From assembly GCA_037176705.1 (NCBI GenBank), contig CM073889.1, positions 101,139,890 through 101,203,889 on the forward strand: a stretch of 64,000 nucleotides of DNA. Reading direction: 5' to 3'. The translations under genes were made by a program, and so were the position numbers. Below the pieces are notes generated by a model. That model saw nothing but the letters and a program-made list of their open reading frames with translations. It did not search any database and was not told the DNA's origin. This stretch comes from Molossus alvarezi (taxonomy: Eukaryota; Chordata; Mammalia; Chiroptera; Molossidae). Position 1 is the stretch's first letter. Each line of letters starts with the position of its first letter. Shown here in pieces: positions 10,926-23,809 of this stretch.

Positions 10926-12940
10926 AAACATTTCACTACCAGAGGACAATATTAATTATTTCCCCCCATTCCTCAAGTAACACTCGATACTCTCCAGCCC
11001 TCAAGGCAAGGTCTGCCCCCAAGTTTGAATTTTTATTTAAAAAATTTTTTAAAAACTCATGTTTTTTCCAACTGTAAATAATATATCTTTTGAAGCAGTT
11101 TGATTTTTTTTTTTTTTTTTTTTTGGTCATTTAAGGATGAAAAGACCTGGAAAGGCTGGGAATGATCCCACTTCTCAAGGAAAGCTCCCTCTGGTGGTAA
11201 GCCAGCCAGCCAGCACCTGCCATTCTGTGATTAGGTCCATCAGGCTTGGGTCACCTACCCATGGCCAGGATCTGAAACAGCACTACTGTCACTGCCTCCT
11301 AAATAATCACCACTTCAGGTCAGAAGCACCTGGAGTGCCCAGATTAGAAACTGTGAGAACAGAAAAAATGTCTCATTTACCATTCATCCCCACCATGCCT
11401 GGTGCTGTGGCTCAGCCAGAAGACAAACACTTGGTAATTACCTATCAAATAAAAGATTCACAGAGCTCTGTTTGCTGCAGTGTCCCTGCAATTTCTGCAC
11501 TCTGAAGCCTTACTTACTTCTACAAAGGAAATCGGCCAGGCATACCCCTGCCAAAAGCAACATACTGATTGTTATAATAGAATTCCTTTCCACCCACCTC
11601 TCCATCCTCCAATTTTCTAAACTTCTTGGAACATTTTAAGAATAATCTTCTTTCCCATTTGCTTGATTTAGAGCTAAAACTAGGTGGCAAGCAACTGACG
11701 TGGTTGGTAACTGTTGCTGCTTGTTACAGACATCTATGCACAGCACTGCTTTAGTTAAACAAATGAGCTCAGACATTCTGGCAGGGGACAACTAACAAAT
11801 CATCATTTGCAGTAAATAAAACTAAAATGGTACTGCAGAATATGCCAATGATTCCAAGGTAATTAGAAACTGAATGCTGTTTCTGAAGGTAGATTTGGAG
11901 CACTAGAAGCATACAAAAAAGGGGTAAAAAGGCAGCATTCAAATATTCATCCCAATACAGAAATAAATTAGCACCACACAGAGCACTTCAAATTACTGTA
12001 TGCATACATAAACTCCACAACTCCAGGTCAATTTGAAAAATGTCAATAATGGAAGAATAAGGATAAATACTTACAAAACTAGTAATCTCTTAATCAAACT
12101 TTTATTAAGTGAACTAAATCTAGATAAACAACCATACTGACCCAATGACCAGGTGTGTCAGGGCTATATCATTCCATCAGAAGCATAAACAGAGTCACAG
12201 AACAGGAGTCTCAGTTTTGCTGGTGACACCCAAATGAACAATGAGACCCATGTCCAAGAGTCACACACATACACATGTACCCCAAGAAAATCTGAAACCA
12301 GTCTAGGGATTTTTTCTACAGTTTTAAGAATCTTCAATGGGTTTCCCTGAAGATATAATTCAGCAAGGAAGTGATTATTAAAATTTTCACAACTATAGGG
12401 AAGTTCTTAAACCACTGCCATTTCTGGGCTATACTAAATCTATTCCCTCCCTTACTGTGATTTCATGAAAAGACTCTCCCTAGGACGAGATCTGTCATTA
12501 ACCTCAACCTCACTCTCCACGTTTCCATAAGAGCTTTCACGACAAAGTTCCCCAATGAGTACCAATAATACAGCTGAATTAATTCTAAGTTATATCTTAA
12601 ATAATCAATGTAATTTATGCCACCTCTGCTGAGTACACCGAAGTACACTATAATAAAGTTAAGTAACTGGGAAGTGTAGGTAGCAGAGAAGACTGACAAG
12701 GTAAAATAACAGCAAAAGAGTGAACAACCTTAATGTCATGTTAAGAAGTTTGGATTTTATCTTACATAAAACGGGAAGCCATTACACACAGAATCAAAAA
12801 CACACACTAACAACTCTTAAAGCAGCAACAAGGTGCCCCAATGGTTAAACGTCTGACCCTGGCTAAAACCATCTTGAGATTTTTAGCAAAAAAAAAGATG
12901 CTAATAATAATAATGCCTGTATGTCAGTCTGTACCCCACT
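10926..12940. other. Intron 2 sequence, nothing firm
   Basis: About 2 kb without SINEs. A T-run at 11105-11124, and 'ggattttatcttacataaaacgggaagccatt' near 12750, hint at one more ancient repeat. No splice-bounded open frame is apparent. Confidence 0.35.
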
Positions 12941-12959
12941 TCCACCTCTCTGGGACTAC

Positions 12960-13147
12960 CCCATTCCTCAGACTGTTATGTTCATTATATTGTACAAATA
13001 AATGAGATCATATGATACTTGTCTTTCTCTGTTTGGCTTGTTTCACTTAGGATAATACTTTCCAGGTCCCTCCATGTTGTCTCAAAGGATAAGAGATCTT
13101 TCTTTCTTACAACTGCATAGTACTCCATTGTGTATATGTACCATAGC
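12960..13147 (-). repeat. L1 3'-end fragment (inverse orientation)
   Basis: Reverse complement of the L1 segment seen at about 47105-47260: 'tgagatcatatgatacttgtctttctctg', 'ccatgttgtctcaaaggataagag', 'agtactccattgtgtatatgtacc'. It stops abruptly at the SINE at 13148. Confidence 0.8.
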
Positions 13148-13399
13148 TTTTTTTTTTAAATCCTCACTCGAGGACATTTTTCCATTTTTTGTTCAGATAG
13201 AGTGGGAGGGAGAGAAGGGAAGAGAGACAGAGAAAAAAACATCGACGTGAAAGGAACACATCAAGTGGCTGCCACCCGCACGACCAACCAGGGCCAGGGA
13301 CAAACTGCAACCAAGGTACGCGCCCTTAGCGGGAACCGAACCCGGGTCTCTCTGGACCGCAGGCCGACGCTCCAACTGCTGAGCCAAACTGGCTAGGGC
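13148..13399 (-). repeat. Ves-type SINE, long form, at an L1/MIR junction
   Basis: Complete minus-oriented copy. Left flank is L1 and right flank is MIR, and I find no shared direct repeat, unlike most copies in this window. Confidence 0.9.
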
Positions 13400-13795
13400 C
13401 TCAGTTTCCTCATTTTAAAAGGGAGGTAAGGCTCTGGCCGGTTTGGCTCAGCAGTTACAGCATCAGCCCATGGACCAATGAGTCTCGGGTTCGATTCTGA
13501 TCAAGGGCAGGTGCCTGGGTTGCGGTTAGTAGCTGGCCCTGGTTGGGGTCGTGCGGGAGGCAACCAACCAGTCAATGTGTCTGTTTCACATCAATGTGTA
13601 TGTGTGTCTCTCTCTCTTTCCCCCTCCCTCCCACTCTATCTGAAGATAAATAGAAAAATATCCTTGGATGAGGATTTAAAAAAAAAAAGTTAAAAAAAAA
13701 GGGAGGTAAGAATACCACCATCTCATAGGACATTTGTAAGGACTATATGGTAATGTATGCAAAGTGCCCAGCACATTACTCAGTAAATATGAGCT
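13400..13795 (+). repeat. MIR fragment split by a SINE
   Basis: 'cctcagtttcctcattttaaa' at 13400 continues after the SINE as 'gaataccaccatctcatagg' and 'gtgcccagcacattactcagtaaat', a standard MIR order. Confidence 0.75.
13431..13697 (+). repeat. Ves-type SINE, long form
   Basis: Inserted in a MIR; direct repeat AAAGGGAGGTAAG at 13418-13430 and 13698-13710. Confidence 0.92.
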
Positions 13796-13799
13796 CCCT

Positions 13800-14185
13800 A
13801 ACCCAACAGCAAAACTCTAAGTACCAAACTTTCAAATTTGCATATATTTATTTATCAATACTTCTTACAAATAATTTGCCAGTCTCCCCACCCCACCCTG
13901 ATAGAACAGAGGGGAAGTATACAACATAATTTAGTAATTTTTGGAGTACTTTTACACTTTGAATAGTCTCAAACAGCTGTTATCAGACAACTGTAGGTGA
14001 TCTGCTTTGATTTTATTTAATGTTTTGCTATTATCAAAATATAACCCTAGTGGATTACAAAGGAAATCAGTATTCCTCGTTCACCCAGCAAAACTTCTCA
14101 GTATTAAGTTACTTTTAATAAGTGGCAGAAGAGAAATTAAATCTAGTTTTTTTTTAAAGGAAATGGTTTTTACATTATTGTACAA
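13800..14185. other. Intron 2 sequence, nothing recognised
   Basis: AT-rich spacer between a MIR and an L1M fragment. Confidence 0.35.
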
Positions 14186-14187
14186 AT

Positions 14188-15115
14188 GAAACATGCTAAA
14201 ACCACCATGAAGTAACACTACACACCTATCAGAACTGCTAAAATAAAAAAAGAGTGACAACATCAAATGCTGGCAAGGATGCAAAGAAACTGGATCTAAC
14301 ATACATTACTGGTGGGAATGTAAAATGATACAGCCACTCTGGAAAACAGTTTGGCAGTTTTGTATAAGATTAAACATGCACTTACCATACAACCCAGAAA
14401 TTGCACTCTTGAGCATTTATCTCACAGAAATAAAACCTTATGCTCATACAAAAACCAGTCCACAAACTTTCATAGCAGCTTTACTCATTATTGCCAAAAA
14501 CTGGAAACAATCCAAATGTCCTTCAATGGGTCACTGTTCAGACAAACTATGGTACATACACAACATAGAACACCATGAAGCAATAAAAGGAATGAACTAT
14601 TGACGACACGCAGCAACTTGAATGGATCTCAAGGACACTACACTGAGTGAAAAGAACCAATCTCAAAATGTGACATATTGTATTATTCCATTTATATAAC
14701 TTTTTTGAAATAACAAAATTACAGAGAATGGAAAATTGATTAGTAGCCACCAGAGGTTAGAGACCAGAGAGGGAAAGAATGGGTGTAGTTATGAAGGGAA
14801 AGCACAAGGGAGCCTTACTGGAAAACAAGTATCTTGATTGTGGTGGTGGTTACACAAGTCTACACGTGATAAAATTACAGAGAGTACATATACACACACA
14901 AATGAGTGCATGTATAACTAATTGCTGAAATCGCAATACCTTTGTGGGTTGTACCAATGTCAACTTCCTGGTTTTGATACTGAACTATAGTTATGCAAGA
15001 TGTTACCCCTGGAAGACTGAGGGAAAGATGCAAGGGACCTCACTGTACATTTTTTTCAACCTCCTGTGACTCTATAATTATTTCAAAATGACAAGTTTAA
15101 AAAATGGAATCAAAA
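14188..15115 (+). repeat. L1M fragment: ORF2 C-terminus and 3' UTR
   Basis: Standard L1 3' order: 'actggtgggaatgtaaaatg', 'cagtttggcagttttgtataag', 'caaccatacaacccagaaattgc' type text, 'catagcagctttactcattatt', then a long 3' UTR ending 'aattatttcaaaatgac'. Frames are broken. Older than the L1 at 39080. Confidence 0.85.
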
Positions 15116-15129
15116 TAAAGCTGCACAAC

Positions 15130-15600
15130 CTATACAAGAGTTACATAAATATACACTTTTTTCAAATACACACGTACACAATTTTATGTGAACAAGATCA
15201 TGCTCTATGAAAGGTTTTATAACTGGCTTTAACCACTCAGTATGCTACGGATCTTCTTCCAGGTCTATAAACATGATTATTTTTAATGACTGTATATTGT
15301 TCAGCATGCAGATGCACCATTTTTTTTTTTGTTTATTTGTTCAATCTCCCTACTGGACATTTAGGTTGTTAGCAATTTTCTGCTACACAGACATTGCAAT
15401 GGACATCTATACATATGTATCTTTCTACATATATTTCCAAACTCACTCAATTATCTCCTTAACATAAACTCCAGAAGTGAAATTGCCAGATCAATGAATA
15501 CTTCTGTTCTAATGATTATTGCAAATTCATTCCAGAAAGATTTAACCAATTACTCTTCCCATATAAAGTGCATAACTCTGGTTTATGAGCCTACACATAT
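15130..15600 (-). repeat. L1M fragment, inverse orientation
   Basis: Contains 'tggacatttaggttgttagcaattt', 'gcaatggacatctatacatatg' and 'ccagaagtgaaattgccagatc', the reverse-oriented L1M terminal pattern. Confidence 0.7.
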
Positions 15601-15961
15601 TTCTAAATTTGCAAAATTCCAAACCTATATCTGACACCAAATCCAGTGATCTTTAATACTCAAATATGCAGGTATTGACAGTAAGCAAGCATAAGAACCT
15701 TTATGACAGATACATATATTTTTCCCTCTAAAATGACATATAGAGAGGAACTCATAAAGGATGTAACATCTAACTGACAAATTATCATGCCACTGTAAAT
15801 TTAGAACAAACTCTATTCAGCACCACCTAAATTTTTTCACTGTATCAGGCAGTTTTTGTGTTATATAACGTGGGGGGTGTGGGTACATCAAGAACTACTG
15901 TAGGGAGAATTTATGACTTCTTTGGATTTAAACTCTGCATTACAATCCTCAGGCATGACAG

Positions 15962-16248
15962 CCCTGGCCGGTTTGGCTCAGCAGTTAGGGCATCAGCCTA
16001 TGGAACAAAGGGTCTCGGGTTTGATTCCCAGTCAAGGTCATATATCTGAGTTGCAGTTTGATTCCAGGTCCTGGTCAGGGTTAGTGCAGGAGGCAACCAA
16101 TCAATGTAGCGTGCGCACGCGCACGCGCACTCTCTCTCTCTCTCCTTCCCTCCCTCCTTCCCCCCCTCTCTCCCTTCCTCCCTCCTTTCCTTCCACTCTA
16201 TCTAAAAATTAATGGAAAAGTATCTTCAGGCGAGGATTAACAAAAAAA
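15962..16248 (+). repeat. Ves-type SINE, long form, with CG-alternating insert
   Basis: Long form flanked by AATCCTCAGGCA and AATCCTCAAGCA. Between the body and the CT tract it has an alternating purine-pyrimidine run at 16109-16130 that other copies lack. Confidence 0.9.
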
Positions 16249-16259
16249 AATCCTCAAGC

Positions 16260-16740
16260 ACAACAAACAACTCTGGCCTTAACTTCAAGAATGGTATAGC
16301 AAAGAGGATATAGCAATGTTCAGTGGTGGTAGGGGAAAAAAAGGCAAATATTAAGTAAAAAATTGTGGTTATTATTTTTTCATTATAAAAATGTGATTAT
16401 ATCAACCATTTATGCAGAAAATGTCTCCAAATGTCAGCCATAATTCACAAGGTGACAGGAGAGAAGAGAAACATCCCTGGCCTTGATGGTTAGATCTGTT
16501 GTCCGCCACAACCTAGGGAAACTCTAACATTAGTTTGTGAATGAAAAAAAGATGATGACGAAAGCCAGAGCTCAGTGTAATAGCACACATCCCTTCATTC
16601 CTCAGCACTTGTAAGATGGCCAACAATTTTCCAAAACTGACAAACAGGAAAGAATATTTATTGGTAGGGGAAAATAGTTCATTTCATATGAAGCCTGAAG
16701 TTCGACAATTCAAGAGTCCACAACCATAATAAATATATAA
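16260..16740. other. Intron 2 sequence, nothing recognised
   Basis: Unassigned intronic spacer without exon signals. Confidence 0.35.
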
Positions 16741-16743
16741 AAT

Positions 16744-17015
16744 GGGCCAGTTTGGTTCAATGGTTAAAGCATCAGCCATGGACCAAAGGACCTCGGGTTC
16801 ACTTCCTGGTCAAGGGCACGTACTTAGGTTGCAGGTTCGATCGCTGGCTTCGGTCAGGGTTGTGCAGGAGGCAACCAATCGATGTGTCTCTTTCACATGG
16901 ATGTTTCTCTCTCTGTCTCTATCCCTTTCTCTCCCTCCTCCCCTCCCTCCCTTCCACTCATCTAAAAAAAAAATCAATGGAAAAATATCCTCGAGTGAGG
17001 ATTAACATAAAAATA
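16744..17015 (+). repeat. Ves-type SINE, long form, 5' clipped
   Basis: Begins at 'gccagtttggttcaatgg', lacking the first few bases. Near-identical flanks 'atataaaatggg' and 'gtataaaatggg' support retrotransposition. Confidence 0.88.
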
Positions 17016-17310
17016 ACAATAATAAAATAAAATATGTATAAAATGGGTCATCTAATAAACTAAATACCTGTTCCTGATAACTGTCACACATGAAAATATG
17101 TAAGTTATTTATAGTATTTTAGCAGCTGGTATAACAGGTCAGACAAACTACAGTTGACAAGTAAAATCCACTTGAGTTAACAGAAGCAGCACATTTAGGC
17201 TGATAACATATTAATGACTTGTGTCCTATGTCATGGAGCCAATATTATATAGCACCAGAAGCAACTGTTTGTGGCCCTATAGCAGTTTCCACTATTCAAT
17301 ATTTTCTTTC

Positions 17311-17556
17311 TTTTTTTTTTTTTTTATCGTCACCCGAGGACATTTTTGCATTTATCTTCAGATAGAGCGGGAGGGAGAGGGAGGAAGAGAGAAAGAGAGA
17401 AACATCGATGTGAGAGAGACACATTGACTGGTTGCCACCCACACAATTGGGGTCGGGGACAAACTGCAACCAAGGTATGTGCCCTTAGTGGGAACTGAAC
17501 CTGGGACTCTCTGGCCCACAGGCTGAGGCTCTAACCACTTAGCAAACCAGCCAGGA
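17311..17556 (-). repeat. Ves-type SINE, long form
   Basis: Direct repeat CAATATTTTCTTTC on both sides. Confidence 0.92.
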
Positions 17557-17639
17557 CCAATATTTTCTTTCTTTTTGACTCTCTTCTTTTCTACCAACCC
17601 ATTTGTGTCACTCTTCATCTGTCCACTCTCTGGATTTTT

Positions 17640-17900
17640 TTATTTATTTATTTATTTTTTATCCTCACCTGAGGACATTTTTCCATTTTTTGTTCAGGTA
17701 GAGTGGGAGGGAGAGAGAGGAACAGAGAGAGAGAGAGAAACATTGATGTGAAAGGAACACATCAAGTGGCTGCCACCCACACAACCGACCAGGGCCGGGG
17801 ACAAACTGCAACCGAGGTACGCGCCCTTAGTGGTAACCGAACCCGGGTCTCCCAGGACCGCAGGCCGACGCTCTAACCGCTGAGCCAAACCGGCCAGGGC
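17640..17900 (-). repeat. Ves-type SINE, long form, (TTTA)n at tail
   Basis: Same orientation as its left neighbour. Direct repeat CACTCTCTGGATTTTT on both sides; the tail includes ATTT repeats at 17641-17657. Confidence 0.92.
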
Positions 17901-17909
17901 CACTCTCTG

Positions 17910-18428
17910 GATTTTTAAGTAACATAAGAGGCACCAATGGACACTGCCAGGTCATAGTGTTGGCCCTCAAGGATTAAAGAAAGAAAAAAGAGATTGAAGA
18001 ATACATAAAGCTTCTTAGAAAAGAAGCTTACCAAGTAATCGTAGAACACTGAAACCTAAAAGAAGTCTTACTGTTATATTCTCAAATATAGAAGTATTTG
18101 GGTTCCCACATATCAGATTTTTAATTGTTTACAGAGAATTTATTTTTAAAAACTACAAGTTCCAACTAAGTATATACATTTAGCAGAACTTCATTAATTT
18201 GAAACCCATTAATTTAGAATTTAGGGATTGGGGGCTAAAACTGAGTTGAAACTGGCTTTTATGTTATAATTTAAGAAAAATATTTCGACAAGGGAGATTT
18301 ATTTAACCTTCTACTAAAAAAATGTGTTTAAAGACTTTAGAATATTCATTGTTAATATACAAATAAATTTGCTGATTAGATATAATTTGCAATTTGTATA
18401 GACCTATATAGCATTAAAAGTTTTCTTG
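17910..18428. other. Intron 2 sequence, nothing recognised
   Basis: AT-rich spacer. No exon or repeat that I can support. Confidence 0.35.
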
Positions 18429-18700
18429 CCCTGGCCGGTTTGGCTCAGCGGTTAGAGCATCAGCCCGTGGACCAGAGAGTCCTGGGTTCGGTTCCCGCTA
18501 AAGGCATGTGCCTCGGTTGCTGTTTGTCCCGGCCCTGGTTGGGGTCCTGTGGGTGGCAACCAGTCGATGTGTCTCTCTCACATCGATGTTTCTCTTTCTC
18601 TTCTCTCCTCTCTCCCTCACGCTGTATCTGAACATAAATGCAAAAAATGTCCTCGGGTGAGGATAAAAATATAATAAAATAAACTTTAAAAAATAAATAA
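18429..18700 (+). repeat. Ves-type SINE, long form
   Basis: Complete copy opposing the two minus copies at 17311-17900. Ends 'cctcgggtgaggataaaaa' and an A/T-rich tail. Confidence 0.9.
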
Positions 18701-18852
18701 ATAAATATAAACGTTCTTTTACTGTGATAATTTCATTCGATTTCAAAAACCCTAATGTTGACTGAGGAAACAGAAAGATCCTCACTGTATAGGGAACAGA
18801 GAAAGAGAGTACCTAAGTAACTTATGCAAAGTCAAAATATAAAAATAAATAA

Positions 18853-19092
18853 GCCCTGGCCAGTTTGGCTCAGCAGTCAGAGCATTGGCCTGTGGACTAA
18901 AGGGTCTCAGGTTTGATTCCTGGTCAAGGGCACGTACCTAGGTTTCAGGTTTGATCCCCCACCCTGGTCGGGTCCTGCAGGAAGCAGCTGACTGATTGTC
19001 TCTTTCATGTGGATGTTTCTCTCTCTCTCTCTCCCCCTCTATCTAAAAATCAATAAAAAAATATCCTTGGGTGAGGTTTAACAAAAATAAAT
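18853..19092 (+). repeat. Ves-type SINE, long form
   Basis: Diverged copy, 'ccttgggtgaggtttaaca' end, flanked by AAATAAATAA-type repeats. Confidence 0.85.
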
Positions 19093-20903
19093 AAATATCT
19101 AACTTCTAGTTTAACACTCTTCAATATGAACAGTATTCATTTAGCTACTTTTTTATTAAAGCAACCCCACATAATATCAATCTAACACACCACAACTAAC
19201 TACTTGGAATTTCTCTATAGACCTAAAAGAAGTAGGGACATACATCTATGTTATGATTAAAATCATGTAAAATTTATGTGAATGATAAAAGAACTTGAAG
19301 AAAACAAAAAGTTTAAGTCTAATGAGGAAAGCAGAGAACTTTCTTATACCTACTATGAAATAATAAACTACAGTTTGGTCAGGAAGCTAAATTTTTAAAT
19401 TACATATTCCCTAATTCACAGCTTTCAGTAATCTAGATTGATTTTATTTTACTTATAAGCACACCAACCTCATATGTGACTCTCAATAATGAAAGATGAT
19501 AAACTCATAGTTTAAATCTATTAATGAAAAGCAGATGGGTAGAAAGCTGTTGGGAAATTATACATAGATTTCTGAACATAAATTTGCTGAACAATTCAAG
19601 TAAATATAATTATGAGGTTCATAAAATAAACACTGAAAATGCTTAAGTTCCTTTCCCTGAAAATTTTGCCATAAAATGATTTCAAAATTGATATAGTAAT
19701 AATGTCATTTTCAGTCCACAACATACATACTCTCACTAATTATATAATGTTTGTCAGTTTAAAACACAACCCAAGCAAATCAACAAGTAACCATTCAGAA
19801 AAGTATGGAAGCATTTCTGAAGACTTTTTTCCCCTTACCTTAGCAAAGAGAGAATTACAGAAATCATTCATAAAACTAACTAGAATCAGCCCATTCACTG
19901 TTAAACTGTGGGAATATTAACATTTTAAAGGGCCTATTCATAGGAAAAAGTCAAAGGATAAAAACTGCACATAAATTTATTATAGCAATTTTTAATGTAC
20001 CAAACAGAATCAAAAAGGTATTTTTATTCATGTGATTCACAGGCAGTCCTATAAGCTGTCATTCAACTGCCAAAATGAAAGGAACTATAACTATTAAAGT
20101 GTCAAAATTTCAGCAACTACCATGCAAGATAATATTATATGTATTTTCTCAAGAAAATAACAGGAAAAAAAAATGACTTAAAAATTCAGCTTCTAGCCAA
20201 CACAGTGAGAAAAGGAAAGAAGGATGCACTTGGAATAAAATTTACTAGTCTCCTTATTTTAATGTTTTCAACATGCTAGTTATATTTTCCCCCATATAAA
20301 CTTTTAGTTTAAGGGAGAGATCAACCCTGGGCAAACTCAAGCATCTTCAAAAATGATTTTGCATAGAAAGGTATAAATGAAGGAACAGGTTTTGACTTAA
20401 GATGTAAAAATTGAACTTCTTTTGGTCCCTCAGCTTGAGAAACAAAGATGCAAAAAAAAAGTTTCAAATTATTTATTCTCTTAGTAAAATGGCCTAGTAT
20501 ACTCTCTTGGTCCCTGTTCAAGTAAACCTATGATGAAAATAATTAGACGTGGGTTTAGAGGACGGTTTAGTAGTTATTCCAGGTAGCAAAATTCTAAGAA
20601 AGAATTAATTTTATAATCACTTAATTGTTTCTGTCAGTTAAAAACTTGTGACTTAATTCACTAAATCTCTTTTCCTGTTTCTCAACTAAGTGAACAGATC
20701 AAGAAACTCAAAGGATTATTCAGACAGCTCCCCTTAAACAGAGAGAAGCAACACACCACTCAACGCAAGGTTAAAATAATGGACAGATTACCCATCAGCT
20801 TGCATGTATTAATTATAAATAATGTAATTATTACATTTACATTGTAAATAAGTACCTGCTATTATGACCTATTACTTTGAAAGTACTTGAAAATATAAAC
20901 ATA
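19093..20903. other. 1.8 kb of intron 2 free of SINEs
   Basis: The longest SINE-free run in the window. AT-rich and without an open frame bounded by splice signals. I recognise no repeat in it. Confidence 0.4.
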
Positions 20904-21108
20904 GTCCTAGATGGTGTGGCTCAGTTGGTTGGATATCATCCTGTGCATCAGGAGGTTGCCCGGTGGATTCCTAGTTAAGGGCATATGCCCAGGTTGTGGG
21001 CTCAGTGCCTAGTAGAGGGTATACAGGAGGCAGCCAATCGATGTTGCACTCTCAAATCACTGTTTCTCTCTCTCTCCCCCTAAAAATCAATAAACTATTC
21101 TTTTAAAA
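20904..21108 (+). repeat. Ves-type SINE, short form, old
   Basis: Diverged head ('gtcctagatggtgtggctcag') and 'taaaaatcaataaac' tail. Flanks GAAAATATAAACATA and GGAAATATGAATATA match approximately. Confidence 0.82.
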
Positions 21109-21224
21109 GGAAATATGAATATATAATGTGGTGATTCTTTTCTCAAAGACTATCACACAATTTGATGTTGCAGCTCTTTAACCATTATTTGAAGCTCATT
21201 CTGTGATTATCCTCCCAAAAGGAG

Positions 21225-21700
21225 ATTGTAAAGCATGACGGCCAACAGTACTACACAAACCTGGTTTAAATCTAGTCCACACCAGCTATTCACTAGCTGT
21301 GTGACCTTGGACAACCTCCCTAGCTCTCATTTTCCCCACTTACAGGAATAATCACAGGACCTATCTCATAGACTGGATATGAGAACTAAATTAGGAAATG
21401 CACCTAAGGCAATGAGCCCAGCACCCTGGCACACAGCAAGTGCTCAATAAATAACTGCTGCCCTGGCGGATGTGGCTCAATTGGCTGGGCGTCGTCCTGT
21501 GCACTGAATAAAGGGTTGCTGGTTCAGTTCCCTGTCAGGGCACATGCCTGGGTTGCAGGCACCATACCAAGTAGGAGGCGTGCAGGAAGCAACCAACAGA
21601 TGTTTGCTCCTGTATTAATGTTTCTCCCACTCTCCCTTCCTCTCTCTCTAAAAATCAATTTTTAAAAAATCTTTAAAATAAAATAAATAAATAACTGCTA
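21225..21700 (+). repeat. MIR, with a SINE in its tail
   Basis: MIR core 'ctagctgtgtgaccttggacaac', '...gggaataatcac' region and the end 'cacacagcaagtgctcaataaa'. A SINE at 21460-21684 splits it. Confidence 0.85.
21460..21684 (+). repeat. Ves-type SINE, short form
   Basis: Direct repeat AATAAATAACTGCT on both sides inside the MIR. Confidence 0.9.
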
Positions 21701-21869
21701 AGGTAGATATTTATACTGGCCAAGCCTCTTAGTTGAATGTGTATATTGTTTATAACGTAAGAGGGATCCCTAAAAAAAAAAATGAAAGTGATCACTGAAC
21801 CCTACCTATGTTGCAGAGAAATAGAAGACCTTTAAAAGGATTTTTTTAGAAAGTACAACAAACTGAAGT

Positions 21870-22285
21870 TTAAAAAAACATAGTGACGTGGTGTATATAT
21901 ACGATGGATATTATTCAGCCTAGAAAAGAAGGAAATTCTGATATGTGCTACAACATGGATAAACCTTGAAAATATTATGCTAAGTGAAATTAGTCAAACA
22001 CAAAATGACAAATATTATATGATTCCACTTATATGAGTTACCTAGAATAGGCAAATTCATAAAGACAGAAAGAATAGAGGTTGGTATAGAGGGGGCTGCG
22101 GGAACAGGAAACGGAGAGTTATTATTCTAATGGGCACAGAGTTTCTGTTTAAAATGACGAAAAGTTCTGGAAATGTACAGTGGTGATGACTATACAACAT
22201 TGGGAATGTACTTAATGCCACTGAGTCATACACTTATAAATGGTAAATTTTATGTTAATTTTACCATGATAAAATAAACTATGTG
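21870..22285 (+). repeat. L1M 3' end
   Basis: 'gatggatattattcagcctag', 'caacatggataaaccttgaaa', 'gattccacttatatgag', 'tggtaaattttatgttaatt' follow L1M 3' order. Confidence 0.85.
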
Positions 22286-22394
22286 AGTAAAATCTTTCCA
22301 TGTTATAGGAGACTTATTCAATTATAGCAGACTATACTAAATGCCCAAATACTAACAGTAAGACATGCCTGTTTCTTTAATATCATGCAACATA

Positions 22395-22875
22395 AGAAAC
22401 CTTTAATATGGTCAAATGACCCTATGCAATGTGTTTCCTTGCTCACTGTTCAACCACACTGGACTTTTGCCATTCCTCTAACATGCAGAACTTATTCCTA
22501 CTTCAGGTCCTTTATACCTGCTGTTCTTTCTACCTGGAATGCTCTTTCCCCAGAATTTGCATTGCTCACTCCCTGATTTCACTACATGTCTCTACTTAAA
22601 TGCTGCTTCCCCAGAGACCCTCTATTTGAAGAAAGTACTTGCTTATTTTTGCTCCCACTCAGTCACACTCTATGACCTTGCTCTGCCTTTTTTTTCCCCA
22701 CTGAATTTGACATTTCCAGAAATTACTTCATATGTTTAATTCTTTACTTGTTTATTGCCCAATTCCTCCACTAAAATAATAGCTTAATGAGGACAGGGAC
22801 CTTATCCCTCATGCTCACTGCAAGATTTCCAGTCCTTAAAAATAGTGCCTGGCAATTAGGAGACATTTAATACTA
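22395..22875 (+). repeat. L2 LINE 3' region
   Basis: L2-like text: 'ctgttctttctacctggaatgctct', 'catgtctctacttaaatgctgc', 'gaggacagggaccttatccc', 'agtgcctggcaattaggag'. Any open frame here is coincidental. Confidence 0.75.
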
Positions 22876-22899
22876 TTTTTTTTTTGGTAAACAAACTTT

Positions 22900-23805
22900 A
22901 ATAATTCACATTCACTAAAGAGGATATATATGATATATAAACCATTAATTTTTTTAAAGTTACATAATAATAGCCCAGCCGGTGTGACTCAGTGGTTGAG
23001 CATTGATCCATGCACCAAGAGGTCACCAGTTCGATTCCCGGTCAGGACACATGCCCAGGTTGTGGGCCAAATCCCCAGTGGGGGGCATGCAGGAGGCAGC
23101 CAACTGATGTTCTCTGTCATTGATGTTTCTCTCTCTCTCCCTCTCTCTGTAAAATCAACGAAGGAAAAAAAATTTTAAGTTACATAATAGTAATATAGTA
23201 TAATTTCATATTTGTCGGGGGTAAGACAGATATAAATACACATGTCTATATACAGGTATATGCATTTTTTATAAGTATGGGAGAATATATAAAAAAATAT
23301 CCACCAGTAGTTATTTCTATGTGATAAGAATACATGACTTTTTTCCCTTTTGTTTCTGTATTTCCTAACTTTTCTCTAATGAAAGATTTGTGTGATTTTT
23401 TTAAAGACTCTTTACCAGAAAACCTATTAACAACTCATTCCAATTACATAATTAGGGATATGCACAAAGGTTTGGCTACAAGTTCATCAGACTTTTATAT
23501 ATAATCATGAAAAATAACCAAGATGTTCAACATTATTTAAATAATTATGTACATCCATAAGACAGAACATTCTACAACTATTTTGAATTCTGTTGTAGGA
23601 AAAACACTGACATGAGAGAAATGTGAGTTAAAGAAACAATGTATAGAATACAATGCAAATATTTTTAAATGGGAGAACTGCAAGGATATACACAACATAT
23701 TAACAATGGTTACACTTCTCACTGCTATTATTTTTATCTTTTTGCTTTCCTGTATTTAAGGTACTAAAAATGAACATGCATTACTCTGGTACTCAGAAAA
23801 ATGAG
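22900..23805 (+). repeat. L1M 3'-end fragments
   Basis: Two L1M-like blocks flank the SINE at 22972: 'cagtagttatttctatgtga...gaaagatttgtgtg' type text, and at 23440-23800 'aaccaagatgttcaacattattt' with 'acatccataagacagaac'. Heavily decayed. Confidence 0.55.
22972..23173 (+). repeat. Ves-type SINE, short form
   Basis: Flanked by AAAGTTACATAATA and TTAAGTTACATAATA. Confidence 0.9.
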
Positions 23806-23809
23806 TTTA

